From positions 2,728,001 through 2,792,000 of the forward strand of contig CBDICG010000002.1 in the NCBI GenBank assembly GCA_965277275.1: a stretch of 64,000 nt of DNA, given 5' to 3'. Within the stretch, counting starts at the first letter, position 1; the number at the start of each line of letters is the position of its first letter. This DNA comes from HLUCCA09 sp965277275. GTDB taxonomy: Bacteria > Pseudomonadota > Alphaproteobacteria > Rhodobacterales > Rhodobacteraceae. The position numbers were made by a program, and so were the translations under genes. A model generated the notes under the pieces. The model ran no database searches. It saw only the letters and a program-made list of their open reading frames with translations, and was not told the DNA's origin. This document shows, piece after piece, positions 25,344 through 33,751 of the stretch.

Positions 25344-26291
25344 TCACCGCTCCTTCACCTTGTTCAGCGCCTTGACGTAGATCGAGGCGAGGCCGAAGAC
25401 CGTGACGAAGAGAATGATTGCGTAGGCCGAGGCGTAGCCTGTGCGCCATTTCTCGAAGGCTTCGCGCTTGAGGTTGATTGATGTGACTTCCGTGACGGAG
25501 CCGGGGCCGCCGCCGGTGAGTTGTACCACGAGGTCGAACATCTTGAAGTTCTCGATGCCGCGGAAGAGCACGGCGAGCATCAGGAATGGCAGCACCATGG
25601 GGATTGTGATCGTCCAGAACTGGCGCCACTTCGACGCGCGGTCGATCTCGGCGGCTTCGTAGATGTAGTCGGGGATGGAGCGCAGGCCCGCCAGACAGAT
25701 CAGCATTACGAAAGGCGTCCACATCCAGGTATCTACGATGACGATGGACCACGGCGCGAGTTGCACATCGCCGATCATCTCGAAGGAGGATGGATCTACG
25801 CCGGTGAAGAACGCGATCACGTAATTGAACAGGCCGATCTGCGGTTGGTAGAGGAACGTCCAGAAGTTTCCGACCACGGCGGGGGAGAGCATCATCGGCA
25901 GGACGATGATCGTCGTCCAGAGGTCGTTGCCGCGGAATTTCTTGTTGATCAGGTAGGCGAGCGTGAATCCGATGAGGACCTGAAAGACGATCGTCCAGAA
26001 CAGGAAATGGGCGGTTGCCTGCATCGTAAGCCAGATATCGCTGTCGGTCAGTATGCGTTCGTAGTTGCGCAGGCCGACCCATTCGACTTCGCGGTTCGGG
26101 CGGTTGGCGCGGAAATTCGTGAAGCTGAGCCGGATCGTCCAGATCAGCGGGAAGATGTTGACCGCCAGCAGCAGGAAGATCGTGGGCGCGACGAAGATCC
26201 AGGCAATCGCCCTGTCCGAGAGGCCGCGGATGCGGCGCGCAACGTGGGGCGGCGTCGCCCGGGCGGCGCGGTTCAGGGGCGTCTCGGTCAT
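25344..26291 (-). CDS. Carbohydrate ABC transporter permease 1 (MalF type)
   Basis: A 315-residue permease with six predicted TMs; TM1 is at about 28-50 after a basic N-terminus. The EAA loop reads YEAAEIDRASKWRQFWTITIPM and the later TMs lie in VLPFLMLAVLF and YASAYAIILFVTVFG. It follows the binding-protein gene by 125 bp, a gap that contains a strong hairpin, and precedes permease 2. Confidence 0.9.
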   Translation of the reverse strand: MTETPLNRAARATPPHVARRIRGLSDRAIAWIFVAPTIFLLLAVNIFPLIWTIRLSFTNFRANRPNREVEWVGLRNYERILTDSDIWLTMQATAHFLFWTIVFQVLIGFTLAYLINKKFRGNDLWTTIIVLPMMLSPAVVGNFWTFLYQPQIGLFNYVIAFFTGVDPSSFEMIGDVQLAPWSIVIVDTWMWTPFVMLICLAGLRSIPDYIYEAAEIDRASKWRQFWTITIPMVLPFLMLAVLFRGIENFKMFDLVVQLTGGGPGSVTEVTSINLKREAFEKWRTGYASAYAIILFVTVFGLASIYVKALNKVKER

Positions 26292-26375
26292 GGTGCGATC
26301 CGGCGGAAGAGCGGCGCGTGCCTGGGGGTGCGGGCGCGCGTCAAGAGATGCAGGGCGGTTGCGAAGCGGTCTGGA

Positions 26376-26406
26376 GCGGTCGGCGCACGCAAGTTGCGCC
26401 GACCGC
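26376..26406 (-). terminator. 12-bp hairpin after the binding-protein gene (attenuator or 3' stabiliser)
   Basis: GCGGTCGGCGCA (26376-26387), a 7-nt loop and TGCGCCGACCGC (26395-26406) form a perfect stem 11 bp past the binding-protein stop, on the way to the permease gene. There is no T-run. Such hairpins commonly protect the binding-protein mRNA so that it outnumbers the permease message. Confidence 0.65.
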
Positions 26407-26416
26407 CTTGATCAGC

Positions 26417-27736
26417 TCAGAGCTTGCCTTCGTCTTCGAAGGTTTCCGTCCAGTCCTCGATGAGCTTGTCCAGCGCTTCCTCCGCGGTGCCCTGATCGGC
26501 CACGATATAGTCGTGCAGCCGCTTCTGCATCGCCAGCAGCAGCTCGGCGTAAGCGGGCTCCTGCCAGAAGTCCTGCACGCCATCCATGGCCTTCAGGAAG
26601 TCCGCCGCGAAGGGGGCGCTGTCCGGGAAGCCCGGATCCTGGAGCACGGAGTTGTGCGCGGAATACCCGCCGAGTTCCCACCATTTGGCCTGTACCGAGG
26701 GCTGCGCGAACCACTTGATGTACTCAAGTGCTGCATCCTGCTTGTCCGAATAGGAGATGACCGAGATGCCCTGGCCGCCGAGCGTCGAGGCTTCGACGTT
26801 TTGTGGCGGATTCACGAAGAAGCCGATGGTGTCGCCGCCGGTATTCGGGTCGGCGTAGAGGCCCGGGAAGAAGGCGAACCAGTTCATGGCCATCGCCACC
26901 TGGCCCGATTTGTAGGCGTCGAGCGACTGCTCCATGTAGGCGTCGGTGTAGCCCGGGGGCGTGCAGCACTCGTAGAGCTCCTTGTAGAACTCCAGCGCCT
27001 CGATCGCCTCGGGCGAGTTCACGGCACCTTCCATGTCGTAAGTGCCGGGCTCGTTTTCGTACTTGAAACCCCAGGCATAGAGCGCGCCCGTGGCGCCCAT
27101 GGTGATCCCCTCGGAGCCGCGCTCGGTGAAGATCGAGACGCCGTAGCGGGTCTGACCGTCGATCTCGCGCTCCTGGAAGAACTTGGCGATCTCCATCAGC
27201 TCCATCTGGGTCGTGGGCGGTGCGAGGGGGCGGCCATACTCGGCCTCGAACGCAGCGGCGATCTCTTCGTTCTCGAACCAGTCGCGGCGGTAGAACCAGC
27301 CGTTGGCGTCGCCCATCGCGGGCAGCGCGTAGTAGTTCGGAGAGCCCTTCGGCCAGGTCGAGTAGGCATAGACGGTCGCCGGAGCGAAATCGTCCATGCT
27401 GATGCCTTCGGCGTCGAAGAAGTCGTTGAGCTTGACGTAGTGGCCGGTCTCGGCGCCGCCGCCGATCCACTGGCTGTCACCGATCAGCAGGTCGCAGAGC
27501 TTGCCGCCGGAGTTCAGCTCGTTGAGCATCCGATCGGCGAAATTGGGCCAGGGCACGAACTCGAAGCTCATGGTGTGGCCGGATTCCGCTTCGAACTCCT
27601 TGGAGAGTTCGACCAGCGCGTTGGCCGGATCCCAGGCCGCCCAGCACAGCGTCAGCTCTTCGGCCTGGGCGCTGACGGCGGTCAGGCTCGCCGCCGTGGT
27701 GAGCGCAGTGGCCGCCAATACTCCAGTGGTCTTCAT
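26417..27736 (-). CDS. Extracellular solute-binding protein, family 1 (polyol/sugar)
   Basis: A 439-residue periplasmic binding protein. Residues 1-25 are a Sec signal ending in an AQA-type site. The mature part begins EELTLCWAAWDP and has the two-lobe family 1 architecture (FVPWPNFADRM; YAYSTWPKGSPNYYALP; LGGQGISVISYSDKQDAALEYIKWF). Three Cys (one in LTLCWAA, a pair in ECCTPPGY) are unusual and could form disulfides. The many Trp residues suit sugar stacking. It precedes both permeases and follows the dehydrogenase/isomerase genes. Confidence 0.92.
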   Translation of the reverse strand: MKTTGVLAATALTTAASLTAVSAQAEELTLCWAAWDPANALVELSKEFEAESGHTMSFEFVPWPNFADRMLNELNSGGKLCDLLIGDSQWIGGGAETGHYVKLNDFFDAEGISMDDFAPATVYAYSTWPKGSPNYYALPAMGDANGWFYRRDWFENEEIAAAFEAEYGRPLAPPTTQMELMEIAKFFQEREIDGQTRYGVSIFTERGSEGITMGATGALYAWGFKYENEPGTYDMEGAVNSPEAIEALEFYKELYECCTPPGYTDAYMEQSLDAYKSGQVAMAMNWFAFFPGLYADPNTGGDTIGFFVNPPQNVEASTLGGQGISVISYSDKQDAALEYIKWFAQPSVQAKWWELGGYSAHNSVLQDPGFPDSAPFAADFLKAMDGVQDFWQEPAYAELLLAMQKRLHDYIVADQGTAEEALDKLIEDWTETFEDEGKL

Positions 27737-27838
27737 TGAATTGGTCCTCCCATTGGTCCGGATCTGCCGGCTTTGGCGCCGATCGTTCGTATGCCTCGAA
27801 CCGTAGAAGAGGGGTGTGCGAGCGGTAAAGGAAAATGT

Positions 27839-27856
27839 CTGACGTACGTACCTCAG
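27839..27856. promoter_or_regulatory. Probable LacI-type operator upstream of the binding-protein gene
   Basis: CTGACGTACGTACCTCAG is an 18-bp near-perfect palindrome (16 of 18 positions symmetric) with a central CG, as is usual for LacI-family operators. It is about 100 bp before the binding-protein start, in the only sizeable gap of the operon. The natural regulator is the LacI protein encoded at 30196-31224. Confidence 0.6.
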
Positions 27857-27919
27857 AGCGATCCGCAGGTGGCTCGGAGGCGTGATTTCCTGCTATTGTG
27901 CGCCTCTAAGTGTATTGAA

Positions 27920-29095
27920 TCATTCGGCTAACTTGACCCACGCTCCGTTGCGGCCGGAGGATTTCACACAGGCATCGACAAACGCGATCCCGGCAAAGCC
28001 GTCGTGTACATCGGGAAACAGGACGCCCTCGGGCCGCGACTCGCCGGACGCGTGCGCGCGGATTGCGGCGGCTGCCTCGCTGTAGATGTTGGCAAAGCCC
28101 TCGAGATAGCCCTCGGGATGGCCGGGCGGGATCCGCGTCACCCGACCTGCCGCCGCACCGGAGCCTGCGCCAGCGCGCGTCACCTTGCGCAGGGGCTCAC
28201 CGAAGGGGGCGTGCCAGAGCGTGTTGGGCTCCTCCTGAAACCACTCCAGCCCGCCCTTGGAGCCGTAGACCCGCAGGCGCAGCGCGTTCTCGTTGCCGGG
28301 GGCCACCTGGCTCGACCACAGCATGCCGCGCGCGCCGCCCACGAAGCGGAGCATGACGTGGGCGTTGTCGTCGAGCCGCCGACCGTCAACGAAGGTGGAG
28401 AGATCCGCTGCGAGGTTCTCAAGGGTCAGGCCCGTCACGAAGCCTGCGAGATTGAAGGCGTGCGTGCCGATGTCGCCGATGCAGCCGCCCGCGCCAGATT
28501 GGGCGGGATCGGTGCGCCAGGACGCCTGTTTCTGCCCGGTCGCTTCGGTGGCCTCGGTCAGCCAGTCCTGCGGGTACTCGACCTGGACGACGCGGAGATC
28601 GCCCAGCTCTCCGGCGGCCACCATCTCGCGTGCCTGCCGCACCATCGGGTAGCCGGTGTAATTGTGGGTCAGCACGAAGAGCGCGTCGGACTTCTCGACC
28701 AGCGTGCGCAGTTTGCGGGCATCGGGCAGGGTAGAGGTGAGCGGCTTGTCGCAGATCACGTGGATGCCGCGCTGAAGAAACGGCTTTGCGGCGGCGTAGT
28801 GCACATGGTTCGGGGTGACGATGGCGACCGCTTCGATGCCCGACTTCAGCCGCGCCTCGCGCTTGGCCATGTCATCGAAACTGTCATAGATCCTGTCTTC
28901 GGGGAGGCCGAGATCGGTGCCCGAGGCACGGGACTTCTCGGGGGTGGAACTGAAGCACCCGGCGACGAGCTCGTAGTGATCGTCGATGCGACTCGCGATC
29001 CGGTGCACGCCGCCGATGAACGCGTCGCGCCCGCCGCCGACCATGCCGAGGCGGATGCGTCGGCCCGCCATGCTGTCCTTGCCTTCGATTGCCAT
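27920..29095 (-). CDS. Gfo/Idh/MocA family NAD(P)-dependent sugar dehydrogenase
   Basis: A 391-residue oxidoreductase. The Rossmann domain begins LGMVGGGRDAFIGG and carries the family motif as CDKPLTST (DKP replaces the common EKP, with the Lys kept). The C-terminal domain contains GAGGCIGDIGTHAFNL with the catalytic Asp/His. A second Met at residue 9 is an alternative start. It follows the isomerase gene by 3 bp. With a TIM-barrel partner, family members often oxidise a sugar or cyclitol to a keto form that the partner isomerises. Confidence 0.9.
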   Translation of the reverse strand: MAIEGKDSMAGRRIRLGMVGGGRDAFIGGVHRIASRIDDHYELVAGCFSSTPEKSRASGTDLGLPEDRIYDSFDDMAKREARLKSGIEAVAIVTPNHVHYAAAKPFLQRGIHVICDKPLTSTLPDARKLRTLVEKSDALFVLTHNYTGYPMVRQAREMVAAGELGDLRVVQVEYPQDWLTEATEATGQKQASWRTDPAQSGAGGCIGDIGTHAFNLAGFVTGLTLENLAADLSTFVDGRRLDDNAHVMLRFVGGARGMLWSSQVAPGNENALRLRVYGSKGGLEWFQEEPNTLWHAPFGEPLRKVTRAGAGSGAAAGRVTRIPPGHPEGYLEGFANIYSEAAAAIRAHASGESRPEGVLFPDVHDGFAGIAFVDACVKSSGRNGAWVKLAE

Positions 29096-29098
29096 TCT

Positions 29099-30157
29099 TC
29101 AGCCCTCCAGCCCGAGCATGCGCCGGTTGGCGGCGTCGTCTGTTCCGGCGTCGGCGAAATCGTCGAACGCTTTTTCTGTGCATCGAATGATGTGATCGCG
29201 CACAAAGGCCGCGCCTTCCCGCGCGCCGTCCTCGGGATGTTTCATGGCGCATTCCCATTCGACGACGGCCCAGCCATCGAAATCGTACTGGGTGAGCTTC
29301 GAGAAGACGGCGCGGAAATCCACCTGACCGTCGCCCAGGGAACGGAAGCGCCCGGCGCGGTCCACCCAGGATTGGTAGCCGCCGTAGACCCCCTGCCGCC
29401 CGGTCGGGTTCAGCTCGGCGTCCTTGACGTGAAACATCCCGATCCGTTCGTGGTAGATGTCGATGTTGTCTAGGTAGTCGAGCGCCTGAAGCACGTAGTG
29501 CGAGGGGTCATAGAGCATCATCGCGCGGGCATGGTTCCCGACGCGCTCGAGGAACATCTCGTAGCTGACGCCGTCGTGCAGATCCTCGCCGGGATGGATC
29601 TCGTAGCAGACGTTCACGCCCATCTCATCGGCGTGGTCGAGGATCGGGCGCCAGCGCGCGGCCAGCTCATCGAACGCGGCCTCCACGAGGCCCGCCGGGC
29701 GCTGCGGCCACGGGTAGACATAGGGCCACGCCAGCGCGCCCGAGAAGGTCGCATGGGCCGTGATCCCGAGGTTTCGGCTCGCGGTCAGGGCCATCTTGAC
29801 CTGTTCGACCGCCCATTCCTGGCGGGCTTTCGGATTGCCGTGCACCTCGGGCGCGGCGAAGCCGTCGAACGCCGTGTCGTAGGCCGGGTGGACGGCCACG
29901 AGCTGCCCCTGCAGGTGTGTCGACAGCTCGGTGACCTCGATGCCGTTGGCCGCGGCCTGGCCCTTTAAATCATCGCAGTACTGCTTTGAGCTCGCTGCCT
30001 GCCTAAGGTCGAAGAGGCGCGCGTCCCAGCTGGGCACCTGCACCCCGGCATAGCCGCATTCCGCCGCCCATTTCGTGATTGCGTCCCATGAGTTGAACGG
30101 CGCTTCGTCCCCGGCGAACTGCGCCAGAAACAGGGCCGGGCCCTTGATGGTTTTCAT
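29099..30157 (-). CDS. Sugar phosphate isomerase/epimerase (xylose-isomerase-like TIM barrel)
   Basis: A 352-residue AP-endonuclease-2-fold TIM barrel. Likely metal ligands are Glu in VCYEIHPGED, Asp in LYDPSHY, His in IGMFHVKDAEL and Glu in WAVVEWECA, all in the expected order, so a divalent-metal epimerase/isomerase is likely. The phosphate part of the family name is not implied. It sits between the LacI gene (38 bp upstream) and the Gfo/Idh/MocA gene (3 bp downstream). Confidence 0.9.
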   Translation of the reverse strand: MKTIKGPALFLAQFAGDEAPFNSWDAITKWAAECGYAGVQVPSWDARLFDLRQAASSKQYCDDLKGQAAANGIEVTELSTHLQGQLVAVHPAYDTAFDGFAAPEVHGNPKARQEWAVEQVKMALTASRNLGITAHATFSGALAWPYVYPWPQRPAGLVEAAFDELAARWRPILDHADEMGVNVCYEIHPGEDLHDGVSYEMFLERVGNHARAMMLYDPSHYVLQALDYLDNIDIYHERIGMFHVKDAELNPTGRQGVYGGYQSWVDRAGRFRSLGDGQVDFRAVFSKLTQYDFDGWAVVEWECAMKHPEDGAREGAAFVRDHIIRCTEKAFDDFADAGTDDAANRRMLGLEG

Positions 30158-30195
30158 GTCTTCCTCCCTTGGCTGCCTCTGACAGAAAGTGCCGG

Positions 30196-31224
30196 TCAGG
30201 GCAGATTCTCTCTCACTACAATATCCGTTCGGATGCGCTCTTGGGCTTCGAAAATCGGCAGGCCGTCGGCGCGCGCGCGCAGGACGCGGAGGGCGCTGCG
30301 CACGAGGTGGCCCACGTTCTGATTGATGACGGCGTCGATCTCGCGCTCCAGCAGCGCTTTCCGTGTGACGCCGGTGAGCTCGTGCGACACCACGACCAGC
30401 TCTCCGATCCGCCCGGTGGCCCGCAGGCCCTGCAGAAGCGGCGTGTTGCCCGACCCCATGGAATAGACGCCCGCGATGCAGGGATTGCCGGAAAGGACGG
30501 CCTCGGCCACCATACGCATACGCTCCGGATCGTCGTGCGATTCCACGGTGGGCAGCGCCCGGAGCCTGGGGAAATCCGCCGACATCACGCTGTCGAAGCC
30601 GAGCCGCCGCTCCAGGCTGTCACGGGCCTGAAGCGTGTTGGTGACGACGAGCACGTCGCCGCCGCGCGCCCCGATGAAGCGGCCCATCAGAAGCGCCGCC
30701 GTCCGCCCCGCGGCGTGAGAATTGATCCCGACAAAGTGGTCGCGCGGCGTGTTGGGCAGGTCCGAGACGAGGGTGACCACGGCCATCCCGTTGGATTTCA
30801 GCCGAACGACGGCATCGCGCACCTGCGGCGTTTCGGGCAGCATCAGCGCCACACCATCGGCCCGGGAGCGCGACAACCGCTTCAACATGCGCACGACGGC
30901 GTAGGGATCGTTGGGCGGGACGGGCATGATCGTGACGGCGAAGCGCTCGTCCGATTGCGCCTGAAGCGTTTCGTCGAGCGACTGGCGTAGCGTCTCCACG
31001 AACTGGCTCGGCCCTTCTGGGAGCACGAAGGTAAAGCGGTATTGCCGCTGGCGGGCGAGATTGGCGGCATGGGTGTTGCGCACGTATCCCAGACGCCGGA
31101 CCGCATCATGGACGCGCGCAACCGTAAGTGTGCGTACTCCGGGACGTGCGTTCAGCACACGGTCCACCGTCGCAAGGCTCACGCCCGCCTCTTTGGCGAT
31201 GTCGTGAACCGTCGGCTTCGACAT
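30196..31224 (-). CDS. LacI-family repressor of the polyol/sugar operon
   Basis: A 342-residue regulator. The N-terminal helix-turn-helix reads PTVHDIAKEAGVSLATVDRVLN, with recognition helix SLATVDRV and the hinge helix near NTHAANLARQR. A periplasmic-binding-protein-like core follows from about 62. VDR in place of the common VSR marks the subgroup that often regulates cyclitol and pentose genes. ATG 31224 is the only start giving a normal N-terminus. First gene of the long minus-strand operon, hence probably autoregulated. Confidence 0.93.
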   Translation of the reverse strand: MSKPTVHDIAKEAGVSLATVDRVLNARPGVRTLTVARVHDAVRRLGYVRNTHAANLARQRQYRFTFVLPEGPSQFVETLRQSLDETLQAQSDERFAVTIMPVPPNDPYAVVRMLKRLSRSRADGVALMLPETPQVRDAVVRLKSNGMAVVTLVSDLPNTPRDHFVGINSHAAGRTAALLMGRFIGARGGDVLVVTNTLQARDSLERRLGFDSVMSADFPRLRALPTVESHDDPERMRMVAEAVLSGNPCIAGVYSMGSGNTPLLQGLRATGRIGELVVVSHELTGVTRKALLEREIDAVINQNVGHLVRSALRVLRARADGLPIFEAQERIRTDIVVRENLP

Positions 31225-31679
31225 GCCCGCCCTCCCTTTGCGCCCACCCTTCCCGCTTTCGTCTGGGGGGTCAATCGGCTGTCGGGCGATGGTGCGCGGC
31301 GTCGGGGCGGCTGCGGGTGCCAAAGCTTGAGGGGCGGCTGCACGCCGCATTCGCATAGCCCGCCGGTGGGCGCGGGGGGCTCTCGCGCAGGTGTGAGCGC
31401 GCCCTGTCGTTGGTCCGCCGGGCGGGGCATTCGCCCGATTGCCGGGCGCCGAGGCATGATTCTCGGCATTGAGGTGCCACAAAGTCGGTTTTGGGCCCCG
31501 CCGCAGGGCTGCGCCTTGTTCTATCTCAAAGGCGATTGCCGCGAGACCGCTAAACTGGCCGCGATCCATGAGGGGTTCGCGCCCCTTGTCTTGCTGCAGC
31601 TCTTCGGCCCCGCGTGGGTGTGCTTGTGGCCCGCCCTGATGACCCGGCTGCCGCCGGTCGCCCACTGGAGGAGGCAGAT
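31225..31679. other. 455-bp divergent region between lacI-type regulator and D-lactate dehydrogenase
   Basis: No gene is supported; the open frames here are continuations of antisense frames of the neighbours. It must contain the promoter for the regulator operon (minus) and probably for dld (plus). I saw no palindrome resembling the operator at 27839. Confidence 0.5.
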
Positions 31680-33398
31680 ATGTCCAACGACGCGCTCATC
31701 GGACAGTTTCGTGACATCGTGGGGCGGCGCCATGTGCTGACCGGTCCGCGCCAGACCGAACGCTACCGCAAGGGGTTCCGCTCGGGGGAGGGGGACGCGA
31801 TCGCCGTCGTCGTCCCCGGTTCGCTGCTCGAGATGTGGCGCGTGCTCGAGCTTTGCGTGGCCGCCGACAAGATCCTGATCCTGCAGGCTGCCAATACCGG
31901 CCTGACGGAGGGCTCGACGCCCAAGGGTCGCTACGACCGCGACGTTGTGATCCTCTCGACCCTGCGGATGGACAAGATCCACTTGCTGGACCAGGGGCGC
32001 CAGTTCGTCAGCCACCCCGGCGGCACCCTCTTCAAGCTCGAGAAGATGCTGAAGCCTCTGGGGCGCGAGCCGCATTCCGTGATCGGCTCGTCCTGCATCG
32101 GCGCCTCCGTTCTGGGCGGTGTCTGCAACAACTCGGGCGGTTCGCTTGTCCGCCGTGGGCCAGCCTACACGGAGCTGTCGCTCTTTGCGCAGATCACCGC
32201 GGAGGGGCGGCTGGAGCTTGTGAACCACCTCGGGATCGAGCTTGGCGATACGCCCGAAGAGATCCTCGGCCGCCTCGACCGGGGCGAGATCGACGCAAGC
32301 GCGGTCGTGCACGACGCGGGCCGCGCCTCGCAAGACGGCTACGCGCAGAAGGTTTCGGACGTCGAAGCCGCCAGCCCCGCGCGCTACAACGCCGATCCGG
32401 GCGGGCTCTACGAATCGTCGGGCTGCGGCGGCAAGCTTGCTGTCTTTGCTGTCCGGCTCGACAGCTTTCCGACCGAAGACGACCAGAAGGTCTACTACAT
32501 CGGCACCAACGACACCGGCGCGCTGACCGACCTGCGCCGCCGCCTGCTGACGGATTTGCCGGAGATCCCTGTGAGCGGCGAGTACCTGCACTGCGAATGC
32601 TTCGACATTGCGCGCACCTACGGCAAGGATACGCTGCTGATGATCCACTGGTTCGGGACAGACCGGCTGCCGCTCTTTTTCGCGATGAAAGGGGCGATGG
32701 ACGCGCGGCTCAACAAGATCCCGTTTCTGCCGAAGAACCTTGTCGACCGCGTGATGCAGGGCTTCTCGCGGCTGGTGCCGGAGGCGTTGCCGAAGCGATT
32801 GATGGCCTTCCGCGAGCGCTTTGAGCATCACCTCATTCTCAAGGTCTCGGGCGACACCGCAGCGCAGACGGAAGCGATCCTGACGGACACGGTGGGCGCC
32901 GAGGGCTGGTTCCAGTGCGATGCTGGCGAGACCGGCAAGGCGATGCTGCACCGCTTTGCCGCCGCGGGCGCCGCGATCCGGATGCAGGCCGTGAACCCGG
33001 GCACGGTAGGCGACGTGATCGCCCTCGATATCGCGCTGCGCCGCAACGACCGCGACTGGTTCGAGACGTTGCCGCCCGAGATCGAGGAGCAGCTCGTCGC
33101 CAAGCTCTATTATGGCCATTTCCTGTGCCACGTGTTCCACCAGGATTACCTCGTGCGCAAAGGGGCCGACCCGGCGAAGCTGAAAGAGCAGATGCTGGCG
33201 CTGCTCGACACGCGCGGCGCCGAGTATCCCGCAGAGCACAATGTGGGTCAGCTCTACGACGCCAAGCCTGCGCTGGCCGAGCATTACCGCACGCTCGACC
33301 CCACCAACTCGTTCAATCCCGGCATCGGCAAGCTGCCGCGCGAGAAGCATTATGGCGCGCCCTGTGGGTGCGACGCGCTCAAGACCGCCGCCGAGTGA
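31680..33398 (+). CDS. dld: Quinone-dependent D-lactate dehydrogenase
   Basis: A 572-residue peripheral membrane flavoprotein oxidising D-lactate to pyruvate and feeding the quinone pool; E. coli Dld has 571 residues. It has a VAO-type FAD-binding domain (ILILQAANTGLTEGSTP; SVIGSSCIGASVLGGVCNNSGGSLVRRGPAYTE when read across the motif) and the Dld-specific membrane-binding and cap domains (YESSGCGGKLAVFAVRLDSFP; PTNSFNPGIGKLPR). ATG 31680 follows GGAGGAGG. A hairpin terminator follows at once. The substrate could come from glyoxalase-derived D-lactate. Confidence 0.95.
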   Translation: MSNDALIGQFRDIVGRRHVLTGPRQTERYRKGFRSGEGDAIAVVVPGSLLEMWRVLELCVAADKILILQAANTGLTEGSTPKGRYDRDVVILSTLRMDKIHLLDQGRQFVSHPGGTLFKLEKMLKPLGREPHSVIGSSCIGASVLGGVCNNSGGSLVRRGPAYTELSLFAQITAEGRLELVNHLGIELGDTPEEILGRLDRGEIDASAVVHDAGRASQDGYAQKVSDVEAASPARYNADPGGLYESSGCGGKLAVFAVRLDSFPTEDDQKVYYIGTNDTGALTDLRRRLLTDLPEIPVSGEYLHCECFDIARTYGKDTLLMIHWFGTDRLPLFFAMKGAMDARLNKIPFLPKNLVDRVMQGFSRLVPEALPKRLMAFRERFEHHLILKVSGDTAAQTEAILTDTVGAEGWFQCDAGETGKAMLHRFAAAGAAIRMQAVNPGTVGDVIALDIALRRNDRDWFETLPPEIEEQLVAKLYYGHFLCHVFHQDYLVRKGADPAKLKEQMLALLDTRGAEYPAEHNVGQLYDAKPALAEHYRTLDPTNSFNPGIGKLPREKHYGAPCGCDALKTAAE

Positions 33399-33416
33399 CC
33401 CCGTAGAGCGCGAGCG

Positions 33417-33437
33417 CGCGCGCTTCGCGCGGCTTTT
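33417..33437 (+). terminator. Intrinsic terminator after dld
   Basis: Stem CGCGCG, loop CTT, CGCGCG, then GCTTTT, starting 19 bp after the dld stop. The stem is short but pure GC. Confidence 0.5.
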
Positions 33438-33680
33438 GCGCATGCCCCTGTGGTCGCCTGTGGGGCGGAAAAGGCATGGCGCGGGGTGCCCGGACCAAGG
33501 CGCGGCAGGTCCGCCCGGAGCGCCCCATGGATCGGCCAGCATACGCATGAGCTATACGCTTCCGGGCGGCTCAAAGCGCCCGGGTCGTCAGCGACTTAGA
33601 GGCGTTTGAGCGGCAGGTTTCTCACCACCCGATCCCCGCGGAGGGGCTGCGATTTCTCCAGAAGCAGCGAAATGGGCGTA

Positions 33681-33696
33681 ATGTATACGTTTACAT
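33681..33696. promoter_or_regulatory. LacI-type operator O1 upstream of the second ABC operon
   Basis: ATGTATACGTTTACAT, an even-length imperfect palindrome (14 of 16 positions) with a central CG, 56 bp before the binding-protein ATG. Its centre is exactly 21 bp, two helical turns, from that of the similar site at 33702-33717. The regulator is probably the LacI protein encoded at 38927-39958 in the same operon. Confidence 0.7.
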
Positions 33697-33701
33697 CAGC
33701 G

Positions 33702-33717
33702 ATGTATTCGTATACAT
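33702..33717. promoter_or_regulatory. LacI-type operator O2 upstream of the second ABC operon
   Basis: ATGTATTCGTATACAT, a second imperfect palindrome with central CG and the same outer arms ATGTAT/ATACAT as O1. The AT-rich stretch around both sites stands out against the GC-rich background. Two sites in helical phase suggest cooperative binding. Confidence 0.7.
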
Positions 33718-33751
33718 TTAAAAGAAAACGCTTCGTTCATGGGAGGAAGAA

